From: Amycolatopsis acididurans
GTDB taxonomy: Bacteria; Actinomycetota; Actinomycetes; Mycobacteriales; Pseudonocardiaceae
Direction: 5' to 3'
NCBI RefSeq assembly: GCF_012328925.1
Contig: NZ_JAAXLS010000006.1
Location: 62,001 to 126,000, forward strand
DNA: 64,000 nt
This document shows, piece after piece, positions 8,532 to 16,792 of the stretch; the first letter of the stretch is position 1, and every line of letters starts with the position of its first letter. The notes beneath the pieces are model-generated. The model was not told the DNA's origin. It was given only the letters and a program-made list of their open reading frames with translations, and did not search any database. The position numbers were made by a program, and so were the translations under genes.

Positions 8532-8936
8532 GTGTTCACTGTGCACGGGTTGACCGAGCTCGCCGATCTCATCGAGACCGGCACGCCACTGTATGTCCGC
8601 TACTCACCGGGTCCCGAGGCGGACGCGGCGCATCCGAGCACCGATCACGAGAGCGGGCTGCTGATGCCGGGCGTGTCGGCCAACTCGCTGGAGCCGCCGG
8701 GCTGGTGGACACGCCCGGTGGCGGACTGGCTCGCCCGGCGCATCTGCCAGTACCTGCGCGAGGTGCACGAAGGCGCGCGCCCGTGGCTGCTGACCGGCCG
8801 CGAAACGGACTTCGGACCCGACAACGAGCCGCTGCTGGCCGACATTCAGCCGATCGCGTGGATCGCGCCCGAACTGCTCGACGAGGCCCGCGAGCGCTAC
8901 CGGGCCCGCTTCAACGCGGGCCGGTCCACGCACTAA
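8532..8936 (+). CDS. DUF6098 family protein
   Basis: A 134-residue soluble protein matching DUF6098 as I remember it: (T)[11 protein letters not shown], then [13 protein letters not shown], then a W-rich middle ([21 protein letters not shown]), [17 protein letters not shown] and a C-terminal RERYRARF. Function is unknown. I chose the GTG at 8532 because family members begin at this point; an in-frame ATG at 8466 would add 22 residues of low-complexity Arg-rich sequence. It overlaps the convergent MoaD-like gene by 4 bp. Confidence 0.7.
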   Translation: MFTVHGLTELADLIETGTPLYVRYSPGPEADAAHPSTDHESGLLMPGVSANSLEPPGWWTRPVADWLARRICQYLREVHEGARPWLLTGRETDFGPDNEPLLADIQPIAWIAPELLDEARERYRARFNAGRSTH

Positions 8937-9229
8937 CCCCCGGCCATCGCGCCCACGACCAGGAAGGGCTCCTTTCCCGCGACGACGGGCTCGGGCAGCG
9001 GCGTGTCCGGTGGTTCGTGCGAGAGGTCCTCTTCACACGCGAAGAACCGCACGAACGGCCTGCGCCGCAGCGTGGTGTGGTCGCGGATGGTGCCGCGCAG
9101 CACGGGATAGCGCGACTCCAGCGCGTCCAGCACCGTGGCCGGCGTGACCGGCCCGGTCAGCTCCAGCGTCACCTCGCCGTCGATCCGCGCCAGGTTGCGC
9201 AGATGCGTCGGCAGCACCACCCTGATCAT
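8933..9229 (-). CDS. MoaD/ThiS-like ubiquitin-fold sulfur carrier
   Basis: A 98-residue beta-grasp protein: [24 protein letters not shown], a [20 protein letters not shown] helix, and a C-terminus of exactly Gly-Gly. MoaD and ThiS carriers end in GG because the last Gly is adenylated and thiocarboxylated by an E1-like enzyme. It overlaps the upstream BNR-repeat gene by 4 bp (ATGA), so the two are translationally coupled. No MoeB/ThiF-type activating enzyme lies in the window. Its partner pathway (cofactor sulfur donor or protein modifier) is unknown. Confidence 0.8.
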   Translation of the reverse strand: MIRVVLPTHLRNLARIDGEVTLELTGPVTPATVLDALESRYPVLRGTIRDHTTLRRRPFVRFFACEEDLSHEPPDTPLPEPVVAGKEPFLVVGAMAGG

Positions 9230-10341
9230 GGCAGGGTCTGGACCTCGACCGAGAGCACGGCGGGCAGGTCCCGCACGATCGGCGTCCAGCTGTCCCCGGC
9301 GTCCGCCGAGGCGTACACCTGGCCGCCGGTGGTGCCGAAGTACACGCCGCACTCGTCCAGCGAGTCCACGGCCATCGCATCACGCAGCACGTTGACGTAG
9401 CAGTTGCTCTGCGGCAGCCCCTTCGTCAACGGCTCCCACTCCTGACCACCGGCGCGGCTGCGGTACACGCGCAGCCTGCCCTCGGGCGGGAAATGCTCCG
9501 AATCGCTCTTGATCGGCACCACGTACACGGTGTCCGGGTCGTGCGCGTGCACGTCGATCGCGAAACCGAAGTCCGTCGGCAGGTCGCCGCTGATCTCGTA
9601 CCACGAGTCCCCGGCGTCGTCGGTGCGCATGACGTCCCAGTGCTTCTGCATGTACAAGGTCGACGGCCGCGCCGGGTGCTGCGCCAGCCGGTGCACGCAG
9701 TGGCCGACCTCGGCGTCCGGATCCGGAATCCCCTCCGACCTCAGGCCCCGGTTGATCGCCTTCCACGTCTTGCCCGTGTCGTCGCTGCGGAACGCGCCCG
9801 CCGCCGACACCGCCACGAACATCCGCTCCGGGTCGCTCGGGTCGAGCTTGATCGTGTGCAGGCACAGCCCGCCCGCCCCCGGCTGCCACGACATGCTCGT
9901 GCTGTGCCCCCGCAGCCCCGGCAGCTCCTGCCAGCTCTGCCCGCCGTCGTTGGACCGGAACAGGCCGGCGTCCTCCACACCTGCGTAGACCAGGTCCGGA
10001 TCGGTCGGCGACGGCTCCAGATGCCACACCCGCGCGAACTCCCACGGATGCGGCGTGCCGTCGTACCACTGGTGCGGGCCGGGCGTGCCCTCGTAGGTGA
10101 ACTCGTTGCCCACCGGCTCCCACGTTCTGCCGCCGTCGTCGGAGCGCTGGATGTGCTGCCCGAACCAGCTGGTGTTCTGTGCGGCGAACACGCGGTCCGG
10201 GTCCGCCTTCGAGCCGGCGAGGTGGTAAATCTCCCAGCCCGCGAAATGGGGACCGCTGATGTCCCACTGTTCCCGCTTGCCGTCCGAGGTCAGCACGAAC
10301 GCCCCCTTGCGCGTGCCCACCAGTACCCGTACGCCAGACAT
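9226..10341 (-). CDS. BNR/Asp-box beta-propeller protein (sialidase/VPS10-like)
   Basis: A 371-residue protein made largely of Asp-box (BNR) repeats: [60 protein letters not shown] and [12 protein letters not shown], spaced like propeller blades. Similar proteins are annotated as exo-alpha-sialidase or glycosyl hydrolase, but I see no arginine triad or Asp/Tyr/Glu set of a true sialidase, and no signal peptide, so enzyme activity is doubtful. The coupled downstream gene encodes a MoaD-like carrier. It may be a scaffold or a sensor of unknown role. Confidence 0.8.
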   Translation of the reverse strand: MSGVRVLVGTRKGAFVLTSDGKREQWDISGPHFAGWEIYHLAGSKADPDRVFAAQNTSWFGQHIQRSDDGGRTWEPVGNEFTYEGTPGPHQWYDGTPHPWEFARVWHLEPSPTDPDLVYAGVEDAGLFRSNDGGQSWQELPGLRGHSTSMSWQPGAGGLCLHTIKLDPSDPERMFVAVSAAGAFRSDDTGKTWKAINRGLRSEGIPDPDAEVGHCVHRLAQHPARPSTLYMQKHWDVMRTDDAGDSWYEISGDLPTDFGFAIDVHAHDPDTVYVVPIKSDSEHFPPEGRLRVYRSRAGGQEWEPLTKGLPQSNCYVNVLRDAMAVDSLDECGVYFGTTGGQVYASADAGDSWTPIVRDLPAVLSVEVQTLP

Positions 10342-10412
10342 CGCGGCTCCTTCCCGTGTCGTTTCACGGTAGGTCGCCGCGACGCCGGAGTCTTCTCCAA
10401 TCTTGCGCTGTC

Positions 10413-11588
10413 TCAGCCGACCGGGCCCTGCGCGAGGGTGACGTCGGCGGACTGCTGCTGCCCGCTCTGGTCGGTCCAGCTCAGCGTGACCTTGTCGCCG
10501 GGGTGGAAGGTGTCCATCAGCTCGGTGAGGGTGGTGGCCGAGTCGACCGTCTTGCCGTTGATCGCGTTCAGCGTGTCGCCGGCGGTCAGCCCGGCCTGCT
10601 CGGCGGCGCCGCCCGAGACCGTCTGCTGGATCAGGGCGCCCTGCTGCCCGTCGCTGACGGACACGCCGAGGAATGCCGACGAGCCGATGTGCACGGTGTC
10701 GGTGCCGGTGCCGGACTCGATCTGGTTCGCGATCTGCAACGCCTGGTTGATCGGAATCGCGAAGCCGGTGCCGCCGGTGCTGCCGCGTCCTGCGCCCCGG
10801 CGCGGTCCGAGCGAGTAGCCGGTGGACGCGGCCGTGTTCATTCCGATGACCTGGCCGGAGGTGTTGGCCAGCGCGCCGCCCGAGTCACCGGACTGGATGT
10901 TGGCGTTGACCTCGATCAGGCCTTTGAGCTGCTCGGAACTGCCACTGCTCTCGTCGCTGGCGGTGATGTCCTGGTCCAGCGCGGAAACGGTGCCCGGCGC
11001 GACGCTGGGGACGCCGCCGTTGCCGCCCGCGTTGCCGAGCCCGACGATGGCGTCGCCGACCTTGACCGAACCGGAGTCACCGGTCTTGATGGTCTCCAGC
11101 CCCGACGCGTTGTCCAGTTGCAGCACGGCGACGTCCTCGGTGCGGTCGTAGCCGACGACCTTCGCGGTGTAGGTCTTGCCGTTGCCGACGTCGGTCACCG
11201 AGATGCTGGTGGCGCCCTCGACGACGTGGTTGTTGGTCAGCACCTCGCCGGAGGAGGTCAGCACCATGCCGGTACCGGCGGCCTGGCCGTTCTGGTAGCC
11301 GAGGGTGGTGTTGATGTCGACAAGGCCGGGGCTGACCTTGCCCGCGACCGCCTGCGCGTTCATGGACTGCAGCGAGCTGCTCGCGGAGCTGGAACCGGAG
11401 CCGCTGCCCTGCGGGGCGAGCGCCCGGTTGACCGGTGCCTTGTTCAGTCCGGATACCAGGAAGGCGACCCCGACCAGCGCGGCGAGGGTGACCGCGCCCA
11501 GCGTCAGGGCGAGAGTGCGCAGCGGGCCGGGTCCCCGGTGCGGTGGCTGCGGCGGCGGTGTCGGCGCCTGCGGTGGGTAGTAGGTCAT
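10413..11588 (-). CDS. HtrA/DegP-like membrane-anchored serine protease with PDZ domain
   Basis: A 391-residue protein of the PepD/HtrA type. A Pro-rich cytoplasmic N-terminus is followed by one membrane segment (about residues 24-46), a trypsin-like domain with His121 (TNNHVVEG), Asp152 (EDVAVLQLD) and Ser236 (GDSGGAL), and a PDZ domain (about residues 305-385). It probably degrades or refolds damaged proteins outside the membrane. The ATG at 11588 gives the usual MTYYPP start; 16 extra in-frame residues upstream are unlikely. The upstream region has CTCAGG-type repeats on the minus strand (within 11610-11649) that could be response-regulator half-sites. Confidence 0.92.
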   Translation of the reverse strand: MTYYPPQAPTPPPQPPHRGPGPLRTLALTLGAVTLAALVGVAFLVSGLNKAPVNRALAPQGSGSGSSSASSSLQSMNAQAVAGKVSPGLVDINTTLGYQNGQAAGTGMVLTSSGEVLTNNHVVEGATSISVTDVGNGKTYTAKVVGYDRTEDVAVLQLDNASGLETIKTGDSGSVKVGDAIVGLGNAGGNGGVPSVAPGTVSALDQDITASDESSGSSEQLKGLIEVNANIQSGDSGGALANTSGQVIGMNTAASTGYSLGPRRGAGRGSTGGTGFAIPINQALQIANQIESGTGTDTVHIGSSAFLGVSVSDGQQGALIQQTVSGGAAEQAGLTAGDTLNAINGKTVDSATTLTELMDTFHPGDKVTLSWTDQSGQQQSADVTLAQGPVG

Positions 11589-11699
11589 GCTTCCAGTGAA
11601 CGCCCGGCGCCTGAGAGCTTTCTTCGGCCGGGCCATGAAAAACCTGAGAAGCGCAGAGCCGCCACCCGGTCACCGAGCGCCACCGCCGAGAATGAGCGC

Positions 11700-12029
11700 A
11701 TGTCCGTCCTGCGCTCGATCGCCCTGTTCGTCCTCGCCGCGCTGCTGGAGATCGGCGGGGCATGGCTGGTATGGCAGGGCGTGCGCGAGCACCGCGGCTG
11801 GCTCTGGACCGGCGGCGGTGTACTCGCACTCGGGCTGTACGGCTTCGTCGCGACCCTGCAGCCCGACGCGAGCTTCGGCCGGATCCTCGCCGCCTACGGC
11901 GGGGTGTTCGTCGCGGGCTCGCTCGCGTGGGGCGTGCTCGCCGACGGCTTCCGGCCGGACCGGTTCGACGTGCTCGGCGCGCTGATCTGCCTCGCCGGCG
12001 TCGCCGTCATCATGTATGCCCCGCGCTGA
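11700..12029 (+). CDS. YnfA/UPF0060 family small membrane protein
   Basis: A 109-residue, four-helix membrane protein: [22 protein letters not shown], a second segment at [17 protein letters not shown], then [19 protein letters not shown] and a final [20 protein letters not shown]. This matches the YnfA family, distantly related to small multidrug resistance proteins; no substrate is established. ATG 11700 is the first start in frame that gives family length. It is divergent from the HtrA gene and convergent with the flavin monooxygenase. Confidence 0.9.
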   Translation: MSVLRSIALFVLAALLEIGGAWLVWQGVREHRGWLWTGGGVLALGLYGFVATLQPDASFGRILAAYGGVFVAGSLAWGVLADGFRPDRFDVLGALICLAGVAVIMYAPR

Positions 12030-12036
12030 GCGGTCC

Positions 12037-13269
12037 TCAGGCCACCGACGCCAGGTAGGCCTGCGCCTTCTCCGGCTCGAAGAACCACTCGTCCATGTCC
12101 GGCGGATCGTTGAAGCCGTGGGCGAAGCGGTCGGCGACGGTCTTGTTCGTCTGCGCCACGCCGAGGATCTGCTGGATGTGCTCGGGCGGGGGCATCAGCA
12201 TCGTGTTGGTCAGGCGCGTGACGTGCTTGGCGTACTCCCAGTACTTGTCGAACGTCGCCTGCATGAACTCGCGGTCGAAGGGCTTGTCCCCGTGCGCGAG
12301 AATGCTGTCCAAATAGGACGCCGCGCACTTCGCCGCGTTGTTCGCACCCTGCCCGGTGACCGGGTCGTTGGCCACCACCACGTCGGCCATGCCGAGCACG
12401 AACGTGCCCGAGGGCAGCTCGCCGACCGGATGCCGCACGACCGGCGGGTAGCCGCCTGTCAGCACGCCCTTCGGGTCGGTGATCTCGCAGTTGCGGTAGC
12501 GCTCGTACTCCCACGGCATGTACTGCTTGAACAGCTCCAGGTGCCGCCGCAGCTGTTCCTGGGCGGGCGGCCGGTCGGAGAAACAGTCCAGCGGGCCGCC
12601 GGGAATGCCGGACACGTAAAGGATGTCGCACGGACCCGAGAGCGTGTAGCCGGGAATCGAGATGTGCTCGCCGATCCCGGGCACCACGTTCATCCACACG
12701 TCGGTGGCGCCCGGCGTTTCCGGCCGGGACTCCGCACCGTGCACATAGGACACCGACAGTGCGCGCTGGGGTTTGGTGAACGGGGAGCGCGACGGATCGC
12801 GGTCGAACAGCTGCACCAGTTCGCCCTTGCCTGCCGCGACGATCACCAGTTCGTACATCCCGGCGAGCGCGTTGAGGTCGGACGTGGTCACCCCGTGGAT
12901 GATCACCTTGCCGCCGCGTTCCTCGAGCAGTTCCATCCAGGCGGCCATCTTGACCCGCTGGTCGATGGACTGCGCGAACCCGGCGTTCCAGTCGCCCATC
13001 CAGTTGAGCACGCGCGTGCCGTCGGGCTGGCCCAGCGAAAAGCCCTGGCCGCCGATCTTGGGCGCCACGTCGTCCCACAGGTTCAGCCCGTGGTCCCGCT
13101 CGGTCTGCAGCGCGTTGGCGAACATGCACTGGGTGGAGGTGACCCAGCCGCCGCGGATCTCCTCCGGTGTGCGGGCCGACATCAACGTGACGTCGTAGTC
13201 GTGTTCCCGCAAGGTCAGTGCGAGCTGCAGGCCGGACTGGCCCGCACCGACGATCAGGACCTTACGCAT
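12037..13269 (-). CDS. StyA-like FAD-dependent (styrene/indole) monooxygenase
   Basis: A 410-residue flavoprotein with an N-terminal Rossmann motif (VLIVGAGQSGLQLALTL), the group E styrene/indole monooxygenase pattern, and a late conserved segment GMADVVVANDPVTGQGANNAAK that lines the FAD site. StyA enzymes epoxidise styrene or indole-like substrates using FADH2 from a separate reductase; no StyB-like reductase is adjacent. Its start overlaps the end of the conservon GTPase gene by 8 bp, placing it as the fifth gene of that operon. In many conservons this position holds a cytochrome P450. Substrate unknown. Confidence 0.85.
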   Translation of the reverse strand: MRKVLIVGAGQSGLQLALTLREHDYDVTLMSARTPEEIRGGWVTSTQCMFANALQTERDHGLNLWDDVAPKIGGQGFSLGQPDGTRVLNWMGDWNAGFAQSIDQRVKMAAWMELLEERGGKVIIHGVTTSDLNALAGMYELVIVAAGKGELVQLFDRDPSRSPFTKPQRALSVSYVHGAESRPETPGATDVWMNVVPGIGEHISIPGYTLSGPCDILYVSGIPGGPLDCFSDRPPAQEQLRRHLELFKQYMPWEYERYRNCEITDPKGVLTGGYPPVVRHPVGELPSGTFVLGMADVVVANDPVTGQGANNAAKCAASYLDSILAHGDKPFDREFMQATFDKYWEYAKHVTRLTNTMLMPPPEHIQQILGVAQTNKTVADRFAHGFNDPPDMDEWFFEPEKAQAYLASVA

Positions 13270-13876
13270 TGGCGCGAATCCTCCCGGAATCCGAGATCTC
13301 GGCGAGCGACAGCGTGTGGGAGACCAGTTCCCGCAACGCCTCCGCCGTCGATTTGGGGTCGCGGGCGTCGACGGTGATCAGCGGGATCTCGGGGCGCAGG
13401 TCCAGCGCCTCCCTGACCTCGGCGAGGTCGTGCCGCAGCTCCCCGTCGAACAGGTTGACCGCCACGATGAACGGCAGGTCCGAATCGTGCTCGAAGTAGT
13501 TGATCGCGGCGAAGGACTGGTCCAGCCGCCGCGTGTCGACCAGCACGATCGCGCCGAGCGCGCCACGCGAGAGGTCGTCCCACAGGAACCAGAAGCGGGA
13601 CTGGCCGGGCGTGCCGAACAGGTACAGCAACAGGTCCTGATCCAGCGTGATGCGGCCGAAGTCCATCGCGACGGTGGTCGTGGTCTTGCCGCCGTCGGGC
13701 GGCAGATCGTCCACACCGGCACCGGCCTCGGTCATCCAGGCCTCGGTGTTGATGGGCGGAACCTCGGACACCGACCCGACCAGCGTCGTCTTGCCGACGC
13801 CGAAGCCCCCGGCCACCACGATCTTCGCCGAGATCGTGAGCGCCCCCGGGTCAGACGGGTAGCTGCTTGAGTCCAT
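13262..13876 (-). CDS. cvnD: Conservon GTP/ATP-binding protein (CvnD type)
   Basis: A 204-residue small Ras-like GTPase of the conservon family. The P-loop is GGFGVGKT (residues 23-30), the switch region reads LFGTPGQSRFWF, and VDTRR lies in the middle. The usual NKxD base-recognition motif is replaced by NLFDGE (VAVNLFDGEL), as in other CvnD proteins. ATG 13876 is inside the end of the DUF742 gene (26-bp overlap), the normal arrangement for this pair. It is expected to act at the membrane as a switch downstream of the roadblock and sensor proteins. Confidence 0.92.
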   Translation of the reverse strand: MDSSSYPSDPGALTISAKIVVAGGFGVGKTTLVGSVSEVPPINTEAWMTEAGAGVDDLPPDGGKTTTTVAMDFGRITLDQDLLLYLFGTPGQSRFWFLWDDLSRGALGAIVLVDTRRLDQSFAAINYFEHDSDLPFIVAVNLFDGELRHDLAEVREALDLRPEIPLITVDARDPKSTAEALRELVSHTLSLAEISDSGRIRANA

Positions 13877-14228
13877 TGAGGATCCTCTCGAGCACGTTCC
13901 GATCATGGTGATACGCGTGTGCGGTCGGATGGATGAACACGGCCCCCTGTGCGGCCAGATCGCTGATGAGTACCCGCACCACGCCCAGCGGTACCTCGAG
14001 CAGCGAGGACAGTTCGGCGATCGACACCTGCGACCTCGCCCGCTCGTAGAGGGCTCTGGACTCGGGCATCAGCTTGTCCGCGAGCGACGGATCGTAGCTG
14101 GGCACCGAAACCAGCGTCTCCACCAGCAACTGGTGGCGGGCCTTCGTGCGGCCCCCGGTCAGTGCGTAGGGCCGGATCCGCCTGCTGCGGAGCTTGCGCA
14201 CCGGCTCGCCCGTCTCCTGGTCTGCCAT
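13851..14228 (-). CDS. cvnC: Conservon DUF742 protein (CvnC type)
   Basis: A 125-residue DUF742 protein: RIRPYALTGGRTKARHQLLVETLV near the N-terminus, then a winged-helix-like region (VSIAELSSLLEVPLGVVRVLISDLAAQGAVFIH) and the typical ERILNGLKQLPV end. The family always accompanies roadblock and GTPase genes in conservons; its role is not settled, perhaps an adaptor. It starts 11 bp after cvnB and overlaps cvnD by 26 bp. Confidence 0.92.
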   Translation of the reverse strand: MADQETGEPVRKLRSRRIRPYALTGGRTKARHQLLVETLVSVPSYDPSLADKLMPESRALYERARSQVSIAELSSLLEVPLGVVRVLISDLAAQGAVFIHPTAHAYHHDRNVLERILNGLKQLPV

Positions 14229-14239
14229 CAGCTTCCCTC

Positions 14240-14680
14240 CTAGCCGAGCGGGCGGCGGGCCGTGAGCACGCGGCGCAGATCCGCCCGTGTCTCGGGGGTC
14301 AGCGCGTGTCCGGCGTTGGTGACGAACTGCGTCATCTCGTAGGCGACGACCTTCATATCGCAGTCGGGACCGGTCAGCACCGCGAGCCCGGCGCCGCTGT
14401 CGATGCCCATGAACAGGAAGTAGCCGTGCGAGAGCCGGATGATGATCTGTTCGCAGGTGCCCTTGTCGAACAGCGCCGCGCTGTTACCGGCGAGGCTGAG
14501 CAGGCCGCTGGAGATCGCGGCGAGCTGCTCGCTCTCGGTGGTGCTCATCTTCTCTGACGCGGTCAGCGGGAAGCCGTCGGAGGACATGATCAGCGCATGT
14601 GTCACGCCGTGCACGGTGCGGACGAAATCGTTGATGAGCCAGGTGAAATCCTGCCCTGCCGGGCGGTTCTCGTCCGTCAC
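14240..14680 (-). CDS. cvnB: Conservon roadblock/LC7 protein (CvnB type)
   Basis: A 146-residue roadblock/LC7 domain protein: FTWLINDFVRTVHGVTHALIMSSDGFPLTAS, the LAAISSGLLSLAG helix, and HGYFLFMGIDSGAGLAVLTG. Roadblock proteins regulate small GTPases, here presumably CvnD. The GTG start at 14680 overlaps the stop of the sensor gene (GTGA), showing translational coupling; longer in-frame extensions upstream run through the sensor gene and are not credible. Confidence 0.92.
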   Translation of the reverse strand: MTDENRPAGQDFTWLINDFVRTVHGVTHALIMSSDGFPLTASEKMSTTESEQLAAISSGLLSLAGNSAALFDKGTCEQIIIRLSHGYFLFMGIDSGAGLAVLTGPDCDMKVVAYEMTQFVTNAGHALTPETRADLRRVLTARRPLG

Positions 14681-15906
14681 TGCTGCGTGTCCTCGCCGTT
14701 TTGATTGTCCTGCCGCTGATCCTGCCGTGCCGCGCGTTCCCCGTCGGAGAAGGCGTCGAGGTCGGCGAGCAGCTTGTCGTGCCCGGCCTTGCGGTCGGTG
14801 GCGGGCTTGTCCTCGGCCGGTGCCGGCACGGGGTTCCCGTTGGGGTTCTTGATGCTCTGCGAAACCCGGCGTGGCAGGCCGCTCGCGGTGGTGCCGCCGA
14901 TGACCGGCGGGCGTGGGGTGGGCGCGGGAGCGGGCCGCGGGGCCGGTGACTCGGTGGCCGTGCGCCGCGGCAGCGTGCTCGTGCGCGCACCGCCGCCGGA
15001 GTTCTCGGCCGAATGCCTGGGCGGGCGCTGCCCGGCCTGCGGGAAGACCACCGTCTGCGCACCGGACCAGCTGGCCTCGGGAAGTTCGCTCACCAGCGAC
15101 GCGGGCAGCAGCACCGTGGCGGTGGTGCCGTGCGGAACGCGGCGGTCGAGCCACGCGCGGACCTCGTGCCGGTCGGCGAGCCGCCGCACCACGGCCAGGC
15201 CCATGTGCCGCACCGCGGCGTCGTCGAGCACGGGCGCGTCGGAGAGTCGCTCGTTGAGCTCGCGCAGGCGTTCCGGCGGCAGGCCGATGCCTTCGTCCTC
15301 GATGCGGATCAGCACGCTGCCCTTTTCGGTCAGATGCGCGCTGACCCGGACCGGAGCGTTGGGCGGCGAGGATTTCGTCGCGTTGTCCAGCAGTTCGGCC
15401 AGCAGGCGGCTCAGGTCCTCGGCGGCGAAACCGACGACGCCGAGCGAGACGACGCGGCCGATCGTGACGCGCGAGTAGTGGTCGATCGAGGACATGCCCG
15501 CGCGCACGACGTCGACGAGCGACGATGTTTCCGACGTCGAATCGCTGGCGTCGCGGCCGGCGAGCACACGCAGGTTCTCCGCGTTGCGCCGCAGCCGCGT
15601 CGCGAGGTGGTCCAGCCGGTACAGCTCCGCGAGCCGGTCGGTGTCCTCCTCCTTGGCCTCCAGGTCCTCCAGGTGGGACAGCAGGGTGTCCACCAGGTTG
15701 AGGTCACGCAGCGCGACGTTCGCGCAGATCGCGGCGAGCGTGTCGTCGGTGCCCGCCGCGACGGGCGCGGCCGGCGGCGGTTCGATCACCAACCTCGGCC
15801 GCGCCTGATCCGCCTGTGGTCCGTTGAGGAACTGCGCCGCTGCTTCGCGAGAGCGGTCCAGCAGTGCGCGTGAGCGGTTCAGCAGTTCTCGAGCCCGCGT
15901 GGCCAT
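14677..15906 (-). CDS. cvnA: Conservon histidine-kinase-like sensor (CvnA type, soluble form)
   Basis: A 409-residue protein with the HATPase core of conservon sensors: H-box-like YRLDHLATRLRRNAENLRVL (His100), N box AELLDNATKSSPP (Asn175), G1 RIEDEGIGLP and G2 HMGLAVVRRLADRH. Unlike long CvnA proteins it has no transmembrane segments or extracellular sensor domain, only a coiled N-terminus of about 90 residues, so it would sense an internal cue. The C-terminal 100 residues are Pro/Arg-rich and probably unstructured. First gene of the cvnABCD-monooxygenase operon; about 100 bp separate it from the gene upstream. Confidence 0.9.
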   Translation of the reverse strand: MATRARELLNRSRALLDRSREAAAQFLNGPQADQARPRLVIEPPPAAPVAAGTDDTLAAICANVALRDLNLVDTLLSHLEDLEAKEEDTDRLAELYRLDHLATRLRRNAENLRVLAGRDASDSTSETSSLVDVVRAGMSSIDHYSRVTIGRVVSLGVVGFAAEDLSRLLAELLDNATKSSPPNAPVRVSAHLTEKGSVLIRIEDEGIGLPPERLRELNERLSDAPVLDDAAVRHMGLAVVRRLADRHEVRAWLDRRVPHGTTATVLLPASLVSELPEASWSGAQTVVFPQAGQRPPRHSAENSGGGARTSTLPRRTATESPAPRPAPAPTPRPPVIGGTTASGLPRRVSQSIKNPNGNPVPAPAEDKPATDRKAGHDKLLADLDAFSDGERAARQDQRQDNQNGEDTQQ

Positions 15907-16006
15907 CTACCCCAGCTTTCTCGTCCGGCCGGTTCGGCTGCATCATGCAATCAGAGACTCGCGTCCGTGTCCAGACCGTTACCTACCGGAATTTCGCCGA
16001 AAAGGC

Positions 16007-16792
16007 CTATACCAACTGGATGTCCAGTCTGGTCCGTTCCCCGTCACCGATGCGGATCGGCCGGCGCGAAGGAGCGTAGCTGGTGGCGACCACGGTGTAG
16101 GAACCCGGATCGAGATCATGGAAAGCGTAGCGCCCCGTCTCGTCCGCGAGCGCGGTACGTACCACCTGGCCCGCCTCGTCCAGCAGCGTCACGGTGATCG
16201 CCGGCCGTGGCTGCGTGTCGGGCAGCCGCACCGAACCGTGAATCACCGCGCCGTCGGCGAGTTCCACGTCCTGTGTGGTGGGTGAGGACTCGCCGATGGT
16301 GACGGTGAGCGCGCTGGGCCGGTAGTTCGGCGCGTTCACCGCGAGCGTGTACGTGCCGGGCGCGATCGCGGCGAAGGTGTACTCGCCGCTTTGCCCGGAC
16401 AGCCGCGAATCCACGACCTCGCCGCGCATGTCGGTGAGGGTGATCGCGGCGTCCATGATCGGCACGCCGGTGTCCGCCGCGCGGATCACGCCGCGCAGGC
16501 CACTGGCCCCGCGCAGCGTGATCTCCAGCCGTACCTGGCTGTCGGCGACGGTCACGGTCACCGCCTCGGGCTGGTGCGCCGGCGCCGACGCGATCAGCAC
16601 GTAGGAACCCCGGCCGGGAGCGGCCAGTTCGAAGGATCCGCCGGATCCGGTGGCACTGCGCGAGATCTGGCGCCCGGAGGAGTCCACGAGGGTCAGGGCG
16701 GCGCCGGTCACGGGCACGCCTTCGGAGTCGCGGACGCACCCGGAAATACCGATCGCGCGGCGGTTCTGCCTGGGAATGCCGTCCTCGGTCAT
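16007..16792 (-). CDS. Carboxypeptidase regulatory-like repeat protein
   Basis: A 261-residue soluble protein made of three tandem carboxypeptidase-regulatory (transthyretin-like) beta-sandwich repeats, each ending in G-[RSE]-Y-x-F or L...PG-x-Y ([42 protein letters not shown]). No protease domain or signal peptide. It overlaps the upstream MFS-fusion gene by 4 bp (ATGA), and its last repeat closely resembles the last repeat of that fusion, so it looks like a duplicated, detached copy. Function unknown; possibly a binding partner of the transporter. Confidence 0.82.
   Translation of the reverse strand: MTEDGIPRQNRRAIGISGCVRDSEGVPVTGAALTLVDSSGRQISRSATGSGGSFELAAPGRGSYVLIASAPAHQPEAVTVTVADSQVRLEITLRGASGLRGVIRAADTGVPIMDAAITLTDMRGEVVDSRLSGQSGEYTFAAIAPGTYTLAVNAPNYRPSALTVTIGESSPTTQDVELADGAVIHGSVRLPDTQPRPAITVTLLDEAGQVVRTALADETGRYAFHDLDPGSYTVVATSYAPSRRPIRIGDGERTRLDIQLV

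Noticed and set aside
10356..11699. Long plus-strand extension of the YnfA gene across the HtrA gene
   Set aside because: Only the last 109 codons resemble a protein family; the rest is antisense to a protease with an intact catalytic triad.
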